12,712 nucleotides of DNA from Mariprofundaceae bacterium. GTDB lineage: Bacteria; Pseudomonadota; Zetaproteobacteria; Mariprofundales; Mariprofundaceae. The DNA lies in NCBI GenBank assembly GCA_030950825.1, contig JAUZQT010000111.1, positions 1 through 12,712 on the forward strand. Reading direction: 5' to 3'. The position numbers were made by a program, and so were the translations under genes. Under the pieces are notes generated by a model. The model made no database searches and was not told where the DNA came from. It saw nothing but the letters and a program-made list of their open reading frames with translations. Shown piece by piece: positions 7,835-12,712 of this stretch (position 1 is its first letter; each line of letters begins with the position of its first letter).

Positions 7835-8016
7835 CAGGCCTCAGATTTCGCAAGAACCTCACGGCCTTTATACTGACCACAGCCCTGACATGCATGGTGT
7901 GGACGCACAACTTCGCCACACTCAGGGCATTCACTCATCGCTGCAACGGTAATACCGTCATGAGAACGACGCATATTGCGTTTTGATTTACTGGTTTTTC
8001 TCTTTGGAACTGCCAT
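7834..8016 (-). CDS. rpmF: 50S ribosomal protein L32
   Basis: This is a 60-residue structural protein of the large ribosomal subunit. It begins with the typical MAVPKRKTSKSKRNMRRSHD and has a complete zinc site, Cys30, Cys33, Cys43 and Cys46 (CPEC and CQGC), so it is the zinc-binding form. AGGAG lies 8 nt before the ATG. It is followed directly by plsX with a one-base overlap, and yceD lies 53 nt upstream, the widespread bacterial arrangement. Confidence 0.98.
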   Translation of the reverse strand: MAVPKRKTSKSKRNMRRSHDGITVAAMSECPECGEVVRPHHACQGCGQYKGREVLAKSEA

Positions 8017-8069
8017 TTTACTTACTCCTGCTCTTTAACGGATAACCATCATCGACCCAAAGGTCATAT

Positions 8070-8606
8070 TCAGGCATCAAACTTCATTTTCGCCAATGCT
8101 GCAAAGGGGTGATCTCTTTGATCTCCCTTACATTGACATATATCCTGATTGAGATTCACACCACAACCCTGACATAATCCTTGGCACGAATCCTTGCATA
8201 TCACACAAGGCTTCCAAGCCAACCAAACCTCTTCACGCAAAACATCTACCAAATTCAACACAACGTTTGGCGAGAGCACTTCAATATCCGCGCGCTCTTC
8301 TTCGTCTATATCGACGGGTTCTTCAAGCGCATATAATCGCTTACAATCACCTTTCACATGCCATTCAAACTCGCCCGTGCAGCGATCACATTGCCGCAAT
8401 ACAGACAGCGACCATTCACCACGCAACGTATAAATACCATACTGCCGCTGAATCTCACCCTTCCAATGGGCATCACTGCATACATTTTCCAAGGCATTCA
8501 CACAGCCAGCTTCTGCATCCATTAATACCGCAGCTGAAACATCCATTTCCCATGACTTTCCTGCCGCTGAAAGCTCTTGAAAATTGACATACATCTTATG
8601 TGACAC
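8070..8606 (-). CDS. yceD: YceD/DUF177 family protein, linked to large-subunit rRNA
   Basis: DUF177 proteins are encoded next to rpmF across bacteria and have been linked to 23S rRNA accumulation; the biochemical role is less well defined. This product is cysteine-rich, with RQCDRCTGEFEW (residues 71-82), then a PCVIC, CQGLCQGCG and CQC series near the C-terminus, ending in DHPFAALAKMK. That layout is characteristic of the family and suggests metal binding. The start is ambiguous. The GTG at 8606 has GGAGG 4 nt upstream and gives 178 residues. A TTG at 8627 and an ATG at 8594 are in the same frame, but the ATG has no well-spaced ribosome-binding site. It is the first gene after the candidate operon promoter. 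Confidence 0.9.
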   Translation of the reverse strand: MSHKMYVNFQELSAAGKSWEMDVSAAVLMDAEAGCVNALENVCSDAHWKGEIQRQYGIYTLRGEWSLSVLRQCDRCTGEFEWHVKGDCKRLYALEEPVDIDEEERADIEVLSPNVVLNLVDVLREEVWLAWKPCVICKDSCQGLCQGCGVNLNQDICQCKGDQRDHPFAALAKMKFDA

Positions 8607-8645
8607 ACAGCCTCCACCCTTGACCAAGCAATCAAAGAAAGCGGC

Positions 8646-8673
8646 ATTATGGTTATAGACCCGCTGTGGTCAA
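8646..8673 (-). promoter_or_regulatory. Candidate main promoter of the yceD-rpmF-fab operon
   Basis: The minus strand shows TTGACC (8668-8673), 16 nt, then CATAAT (8646-8651), each a 5/6 match to sigma70 consensus. Transcription would start near 8639, about 33 nt before the GTG chosen for yceD. No other good promoter was seen between pepA and yceD. A decayed repeat end lies immediately upstream. Confidence 0.6.
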
Positions 8674-8684
8674 GCTCCCTTAGT

Positions 8685-8712
8685 CCGCATTATTCACAAA
8701 TCCTGCCGCCTG
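8685..8712. repeat. Probable decayed end of the dispersed repeat (fragment D)
   Basis: TATTCACAAATCCTG and flanking bases resemble the copy A/B end AATAATTCACAAATACTG; ten bases (ATTCACAAAT) are identical in a row and most of the rest align. Only one end is recognisable. It sits just upstream of the -35 box of the fab operon promoter. Confidence 0.4.
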
Positions 8713-8764
8713 TCTGCGTGCGGCCAAAGTTACTGCCTATCTGCATGCGGTGATGCACAGGCAG
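8705..8764. repeat. Two tandem REP-like hairpins
   Basis: GCCTGTCTGCGTGCGG (8708-8723) recurs as GCCTATCTGCATGCGG (8735-8750) with two differences and a 27-bp period. Each unit can fold. The first pairs GCCGC (8705-8709) with GCGGC (8720-8724). The second pairs CTGCCT (8733-8738) with AGGCAG (8759-8764) and, inside that, TGCAT (8742-8746) with ATGCA (8753-8757). No U-tract follows, so these are unlikely to be simple terminators. They resemble REP-type intergenic palindromes. Confidence 0.45.
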
Positions 8765-8802
8765 TCACAGTCACCATGCTGTTTTGTAATAGTGTGGCCT
8801 AA

Positions 8803-8962
8803 CCTAAATAATTCACAAATACTGTCGTGCCCTTGTTTGCTCCTTTATCTGGAACGAATTCTTTGCCAGTCGACCGTATCCATTGGTACGGCACTCCTGA
8901 CAAAAAATCGTTGCAAATAAAGGTTCTTCGCAATCATCACAACGATTTATGAATTATTCAGG
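8803..8962. mobile_element. Long copy (A) of a dispersed inverted-end repeat, MITE-like
   Basis: The 160-bp unit starts CCTAAATAATTCACAAAT and ends ATTTATGAATTATTCAGG. The two halves are imperfect inverted copies along almost their whole length; for example the inner segments CCTTTATCTGGAACGA and CCTTTATTTGCAACGA face each other around 8881. CTAA flanks both sides (8799-8802 and 8963-8966). Except for its central 79 bp (8849-8927), it matches copy B near the window end in opposite orientation. No transposase is present, so it would be non-autonomous. The IS family is not established. Confidence 0.6.
8813..8953 (-). other. Open frame with a double CxxC pattern inside repeat copy A
   Basis: On the minus strand a 46-codon stretch between stops reads CDDCEEPLFATIFCQEC followed by a basic tail ending in ARQYL. 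The spacing CxxC-x9-CxxC looks like a small zinc ribbon. There is no ATG, GTG or TTG before the first cysteine, and in copies B and C the same frame ends right after the first cysteines. It is either a relic of a coding 3' end captured by the repeat, or chance. I do not call it a gene. Confidence 0.25.
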
Positions 8963-8979
8963 CTAAGTGAATTAAAAGC

Positions 8980-10479
8980 TCAAACTTTACGGCTAAGATA
9001 ATCCACCAGCAAACGAACGCCAGCGCCTGTTGCGCCACCAACAGGTGAAATGTCTGTGCCTTTCATGTTCCAAGCTGTCCCCGCAATATCCAAGTGCGCC
9101 CACGGCACATCTCCCACAAAACGCGACAAGAAACATGCCGCAGTGATTGTTCCAGCTTCACGACCACCTGTATTTTTAATATCGGCAATTTTGGAATCAA
9201 TTTGTTTCTGATATTCATCAAATAATGGCAATTCCCATACGCGATCATGGGTATGCATACCTGATTCTTTTAAGCCCTGCTTTACTTTTTCACCCGTACC
9301 TAGCAAGCCCGTTGCTTGCCCTCCCAAGGCAATCACGCAGGCGCCTGTTAATGTTGCGAAATCAATGATTTCAGCTGGCTTTTGCTCGACCGCATATGCC
9401 AATGCATCACATAAAATAATACGCCCTTCAGCATCTGTATTCAGTACTTCAATGGTTGTGCCTTGGTAGGAGGTAATAATATCCCCTGGTTTGTATGCCG
9501 CAGCCCCCAATAAATTTTCAGTTGATGGAATCACGCCGAGCACATTTAATGGTAAATTCATTTCAGTGATGGCTTTGAATATACCCAAAACAGCTGCCGA
9601 ACCACACATATCAAACTTCATCTCATCCATGGCAGCGGCAGGTTTGATTGAAATACCACCTGCATCAAAGGTTAAGCCCTTGCCAACCAAGGCCACGGGC
9701 GCATCATCTTTTTTACCACCGCTATACTCCAAAACAATAAAACGCGGCTCCTTAGCAGAGCCTTGATTTACGGCCAAAAGCGCCGTAAATCCAGCTTTTT
9801 CAATCGCTGCCTTATCCATCACTGTCACTTTTAATTTTTCATGGGATAGTGTTTTAGCTTGATCTCCCAGCCATTCTGGAGTGCAGACATTACCAGGCTC
9901 ATTGGACAAATCGCGGGCAAAAATAGTTCCCAACGCTGTGGCTTTAGCTTTGACCAAAGCCTCTTTTGCGACTGCCAAATGATCAACTGAGGGCAACATG
10001 ATGCTTACAGACTGTAAAGCATGTTTATTTTTCTTGTTTTTCGTTTGATATTTATCAAATTTATACAAGCCCAAATATAGGCCTTCAGCTATTGCTTGTA
10101 CCTTATCAACCAAGCTTATACCTTTCACATTCAACTCTGCTAAATACAAGGATGCCGTGCATATGGCGTTTCTTTCAAGTTTGGCTGCGAGCTTTGCCGC
10201 CAGCACACGTAATTTATGCAGGCTTAAATCTACCTCCTCGCCAGCCCCTAGAAAAACAGTTCTTCTAGCTTTCGTTCCAGTAACACTATACAAAACACAT
10301 GCTTCGCCAAAGTCACCCGATAAATCTGATGTGTCTAAAAAATTACTAATCATATCGCCTGCTACTGTTTGCACAGCCTCACCAGATTCAGTGAGCTTCC
10401 CTCTTTCAAGCAATGGCAATACTATAGCATCACCACCTTGGTTATAGGCAGCTTCCACCTGAACATCAATCTGAATCAT
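8980..10479 (-). CDS. pepA: Leucyl aminopeptidase (M17 family)
   Basis: This is a cytosolic dinuclear-metal aminopeptidase that removes N-terminal residues, preferring leucine, and works as a hexamer in known members. The 499-residue protein has a variable N-terminal domain and a complete M17 catalytic domain. Metal ligands and catalytic residues are visible: Lys267 and Asp272 (VGKGLTFDAGG), Lys279, Asp290 (KFDMCG), Asp349 and Glu351 with Arg353 in NTDAEGRI. All sit three residues before the E. coli PepA positions. The ATG at 10479 has AGGAG 6 nt upstream. E. coli PepA also acts as a DNA-binding regulator at carAB; nothing here shows whether that holds in this organism. It is divergent from the redoxin gene across a 188-bp spacer in which I see no strong promoter. 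Confidence 0.97.
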   Translation of the reverse strand: MIQIDVQVEAAYNQGGDAIVLPLLERGKLTESGEAVQTVAGDMISNFLDTSDLSGDFGEACVLYSVTGTKARRTVFLGAGEEVDLSLHKLRVLAAKLAAKLERNAICTASLYLAELNVKGISLVDKVQAIAEGLYLGLYKFDKYQTKNKKNKHALQSVSIMLPSVDHLAVAKEALVKAKATALGTIFARDLSNEPGNVCTPEWLGDQAKTLSHEKLKVTVMDKAAIEKAGFTALLAVNQGSAKEPRFIVLEYSGGKKDDAPVALVGKGLTFDAGGISIKPAAAMDEMKFDMCGSAAVLGIFKAITEMNLPLNVLGVIPSTENLLGAAAYKPGDIITSYQGTTIEVLNTDAEGRIILCDALAYAVEQKPAEIIDFATLTGACVIALGGQATGLLGTGEKVKQGLKESGMHTHDRVWELPLFDEYQKQIDSKIADIKNTGGREAGTITAACFLSRFVGDVPWAHLDIAGTAWNMKGTDISPVGGATGAGVRLLVDYLSRKV

Positions 10480-10667
10480 TTAATACTCCTAACGCAGATG
10501 AAATTTTTCACCCCGTAATATAAAACCACACACTCAAAACGTGCGCGTATTCAAACATATAAGGTACAAAAATAATTACAAGCTAAAAATTCCCCAATTA
10601 ACTGATGGTTTTACCCTTGGAGATTCGTGGTTACAGTATGCCGATATTCTTTTGAAAGGAGTTGGTT

Positions 10668-11219
10668 ATGGCATTGGTGGCATCAATTCATGTAAGTTTA
10701 GGGTGGGATATGCCTGATGCGGCACTTTCTGATCCACAAGGGGGAGCCTATGAACTCAAAGATTGTATGGGTAAAAATGGGTTAGTTGTAGCATTTACCT
10801 GCAATCACTGCCCTTATGCTATTGCAGTTTGGCCGCGTCTGGTACGCCATGCAAAAACAATGCGTGAAATGGGCATCAATACCGTCGCCATTAACCCAAA
10901 TATTCATCCCGATTTCCCAGAAGATTCTATTCCTGCAATGAGAGAAAAACTGCTAGAATGGGGTATTGATTTTCCTTATCTAGCCGATGAAACACAGGAG
11001 CTTGCCAAAACATTTGAAGCGCAATGCACACCTGATGTGTATATGTTTGATAAACACGGAAAGCTCTATTATCACGGTCGTATTGATGACTATTGGAAAG
11101 ATGAAGCACGCGTCACTACTGAAGAGTTGTTACCAGCAGCAGTAGCATTAGCTGCAGGTGAGGCTGCTCCGAAAATTCAACATCCAACCATTGGCTGCTC
11201 CATTAAGTGGCTATCATAA
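10668..11219 (+). CDS. Thioredoxin-fold (AhpC/TSA-like) redox protein
   Basis: This is the only plus-strand gene. The 183-residue product belongs to the thioredoxin-like/peroxiredoxin-like group that carries a CNHCPY motif. Here Cys45 and Cys48 sit in VVAFTCNHCPYAIAVWPRL, followed by a predicted thioredoxin fold with PYLADETQELAKTF and the cis-proline region CTPDVYMFD. The C-terminus ends in the conserved GCSIKW with a further Cys177. No signal peptide is visible, so it is probably cytosolic. The exact substrate is unknown; a thiol-disulfide or peroxide role is inferred from the fold. The ATG at 10668 is preferred over an upstream TTG at 10662 because AAAGGAG lies 6 nt ahead of it. It converges on ppk2. 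Confidence 0.9.
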   Translation: MALVASIHVSLGWDMPDAALSDPQGGAYELKDCMGKNGLVVAFTCNHCPYAIAVWPRLVRHAKTMREMGINTVAINPNIHPDFPEDSIPAMREKLLEWGIDFPYLADETQELAKTFEAQCTPDVYMFDKHGKLYYHGRIDDYWKDEARVTTEELLPAAVALAAGEAAPKIQHPTIGCSIKWLS

Positions 11220-11238
11220 GCGAACTTGAATAATATAA

Positions 11239-11283
11239 CCTAAATAATTCATAAATCGTCGTGATGATTGCGGATAAAGAGTC
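11239..11283. repeat. Half copy (C) of the dispersed repeat
   Basis: CCTAAATAATTCATAAAT followed by a CGTCGTGATGATTGCGG stretch matches the first ~40 bp of copy B and the corresponding end of copy A (reverse strand). After GATAAAG the similarity fades into the ppk2 stop region, and the opposite inverted end is missing. It fills the 66-bp spacer between the convergent redoxin and ppk2 genes. Confidence 0.6.
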
Positions 11284-11285
11284 AC

Positions 11286-12077
11286 TCAACCATATTTTTT
11301 AGGTACAAACCTCTGAGTTCCCATATCTGGTCGTTTGTAATCACCTTGGCTTTTCCTTTCTGGCAATGCCACAGGTGCGGGCATAATGTCTTGATAGGGA
11401 ATCGAACCAAGTATATGGCTCAAACAATTCAAACGCGCTCGTTTCTTCACATCTGCATCCACAACATACCATGGCGCTTCAGCAATATCCGTATAAAAAA
11501 ACATTTCATCTTTAGCTTTAGAGTACTCTACCCAACGGTTACGTGATTCTAGATCCATTGAGCTAAGCTTCCAATGTTTGGAGGTATCATTTGCCCGCTT
11601 CTGAAAGCGCCGCTCTTGCTCCTCATCGCTGACTGAAAACCAGTATTTCAACAAAACAATGCCTGAACGCACAATCATACGCTCAAACTCTGGGCAGGAA
11701 CGCAAAAACTCTCGATATTCAGTATCCGTACAAAAACCCATCACCCGCTCTACACCAGATCGGTTGTACCAGCTTCGATCAAACACCACAATTTCTCCAG
11801 CCGCTGGAAAGTGCGGCACATAACGCTGAAAATACCACTGTGTTTTTTCACGGTCTGATGGTGCTGGCAAAGCAATAACATTACAGCCACGCGGATTTAA
11901 AGGTTCGACAAGACGCTTAATCGTCCCTCCCTTTCCCGCAGCATCACGTCCTTCAAAAACAATCATCACCCGCAATCCCTGATCTTTAATCCAGTATTGC
12001 CATTTAACCAGTTCTATATAAATATCGGACAGCTTTTTTTCATAATCTAATTTGCGTGTTTTTTGATTCTTACCCAT
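11286..12077 (-). CDS. ppk2: Polyphosphate kinase 2, single-domain class I type
   Basis: PPK2 transfers phosphate between polyphosphate and nucleotides; class I members mainly phosphorylate nucleoside diphosphates using polyphosphate. The 263-residue product has the Walker A loop FEGRDAAGKGG (residues 41-51, Lys49), PRGCNVIALPAPSDREKTQWYFQRY, the Walker B block FDRSWYNRSGVERVMGF (Asp100, Arg101), the lid segment KYWFSVSDEEQERRFQKR, and HWKLSSMDLESRNRW. There is only one PPK2 domain. The ATG at 12077 has GGGAGGG 7 nt upstream. A TATAGT -10-like box lies at 12098-12103 on this strand, but no acceptable -35 accompanies it. The preceding gene on this strand is thiC, separated by repeat copy B and about 160 bp without other features. 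The class assignment is from motif wording and length. Confidence 0.95.
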   Translation of the reverse strand: MGKNQKTRKLDYEKKLSDIYIELVKWQYWIKDQGLRVMIVFEGRDAAGKGGTIKRLVEPLNPRGCNVIALPAPSDREKTQWYFQRYVPHFPAAGEIVVFDRSWYNRSGVERVMGFCTDTEYREFLRSCPEFERMIVRSGIVLLKYWFSVSDEEQERRFQKRANDTSKHWKLSSMDLESRNRWVEYSKAKDEMFFYTDIAEAPWYVVDADVKKRARLNCLSHILGSIPYQDIMPAPVALPERKSQGDYKRPDMGTQRFVPKKYG

Positions 12078-12244
12078 GAGAACACCCTCCCGTAATTACT
12101 ATAGTGGATCAGAAACGAACATGCTAGCCTCATTATCTACAAATATTTCTGGTTTTACCCACTCTCCTAGAATCTGCAAGTCTTTGTGCGTACAAAGTGT
12201 AAGATGTTGGTTTACATGGCGCATTAAAAAAGCACGTTCCTTAG

Positions 12245-12325
12245 CCTGAATAATTCATAAATTGTTGTGATGATTGCGAATAAAGGGGCAAACAAGGGCA
12301 CGACAGTATTTGTGAATTATTCAGG
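12245..12325. mobile_element. Short copy (B) of the dispersed inverted-end repeat, MITE-like
   Basis: The 81-bp unit begins CCTGAATAATTCATAAAT and ends ATTTGTGAATTATTCAGG. These are inverted ends of 18 bp with one difference. TTAG flanks it on both sides (12241-12244 and 12326-12329), which could be a target duplication. On the reverse strand it equals copy A with 79 bp removed and few substitutions. As RNA it would form a long stem between thiC and ppk2. Confidence 0.65.
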
Positions 12326-12712
12326 TTAGGCTTTATGATAAATTTCGCTGCCCTTTTCTTTGAATGTCTCTGCCTGTTCATACATACCTGCTTCAATGGC
12401 ATTCATGGCTTCAATGCCGTGTTCAGCTGCATAATCACGCACATCTTGGGTGATCTTCATGGAGCAGAATTTAGGCCCACACATGGAACAGAAATGCGCC
12501 ACTTTCGCTGATTCTTTGGGCAGTGTTTCATCATGAAATGCTTTGGCTGTGTCAGGGTCAAGGCTAAGGTTGAACTGGTCTTCCCAGCGGAATTCAAAAC
12601 GTGCTTTAGACAATGCATCATCACGTTGCTGACAACCTGGGTGACCTTTGGCCAAATCAGCAGCATGAGCCGCAATTTTATAAGTAATCACGCCTATTTT
12701 TACATCATCGCG
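12326..12712 (-). CDS. thiC: Phosphomethylpyrimidine synthase, C-terminal part (runs off the window)
   Basis: ThiC is the radical-SAM enzyme that rearranges aminoimidazole ribotide into the pyrimidine precursor of thiamine. The 128 residues visible are the C-terminal part: GVITYKIAAHAADLAKGHPG, FRWEDQFNLSLDPDTA, and the iron-sulfur cluster motif CSMCGPKFC (C-x2-C-x4-C), followed by MKITQDVRDYAA. All are near-invariant in the family. The protein ends in SEIYHKA. Its TAA stop overlaps the TTAG flank of repeat copy B. The start lies beyond position 12712. Confidence 0.97.
   Translation of the reverse strand, partial: RDDVKIGVITYKIAAHAADLAKGHPGCQQRDDALSKARFEFRWEDQFNLSLDPDTAKAFHDETLPKESAKVAHFCSMCGPKFCSMKITQDVRDYAAEHGIEAMNAIEAGMYEQAETFKEKGSEIYHKA

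Noticed and set aside
8017..8069. Small GACC/GGTC hairpin between yceD and rpmF as a possible L32 autoregulatory site
   Set aside because: A four-base stem is too weak to support, and the rpmF ribosome-binding site lies outside it.
10480..10667. Divergent pepA/redoxin spacer as a shared operator region
   Set aside because: It is AT-rich with only poor promoter matches on both strands and no clear palindrome.
11812..11823. AAGTGCGGCA resembling a Pasteurellaceae DNA uptake sequence
   Set aside because: It is a single imperfect occurrence inside ppk2; uptake sequences should be exact and frequent.

Overview
The window looks like chromosome of a Proteobacterium with moderate-to-low GC content. 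The evidence is a yceD-rpmF-plsX-fabH-fabD-fabG-acpP-fabF cluster in the standard proteobacterial order, an L32 with all four zinc cysteines, and proteobacterial-type CarB, PepA, PPK2 and ThiC. The class cannot be fixed from sequence alone. pabB, rather than pabC, follows fabF, which is not the usual enterobacterial layout. A gamma- or zetaproteobacterial origin is only a guess. All protein genes lie on the minus strand except one redoxin gene.

Layout, left to right. Positions 1-765 hold the N-terminal 255 codons of carB. A 418-bp spacer (766-1183) contains a good candidate sigma70 promoter for carB and a hairpin that probably terminates pabB transcription. pabB (1184-2545) overlaps the end of fabF, and an 18-bp near-perfect hairpin sits just inside its 5' end. 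From 2514 to 8606 runs the fatty-acid and phospholipid initiation operon, read right to left: yceD, rpmF, plsX, fabH, fabD, fabG, acpP, fabF. Several junctions are stop/start overlaps, which suggests translational coupling. There is a strong candidate promoter upstream of yceD and a second one directly in front of acpP. Positions 8607-8979 form a non-coding, repeat-rich spacer. pepA follows (8980-10479), diverging from a plus-strand thioredoxin-fold gene (10668-11219). That gene converges on ppk2 (11286-12077). The window ends in the 3' part of thiC (12326-12712).

How the genes fit together: PlsX makes acyl-phosphate from acyl-ACP for phospholipid synthesis. FabD charges ACP with malonate, FabH starts the acyl chain, FabF elongates it and FabG reduces it, all on the AcpP carrier. 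YceD and L32 tie this operon to ribosome production. The remaining genes are pyrimidine/arginine (carB), folate (pabB), thiamine (thiC), peptide turnover (pepA) and polyphosphate (ppk2) housekeeping.

The least ordinary content is a small dispersed repeat family with inverted ends beginning CCTGAATAATTCA. It has a 160-bp copy, an 81-bp copy that equals the long one minus one block of 79 bp, a half copy, and two probable decayed ends, all in spacers. The long copy carries an open frame with a CxxC-x9-CxxC pattern. I found no defence system, CRISPR array, prophage, tRNA or rRNA, and no clearly new biological system.
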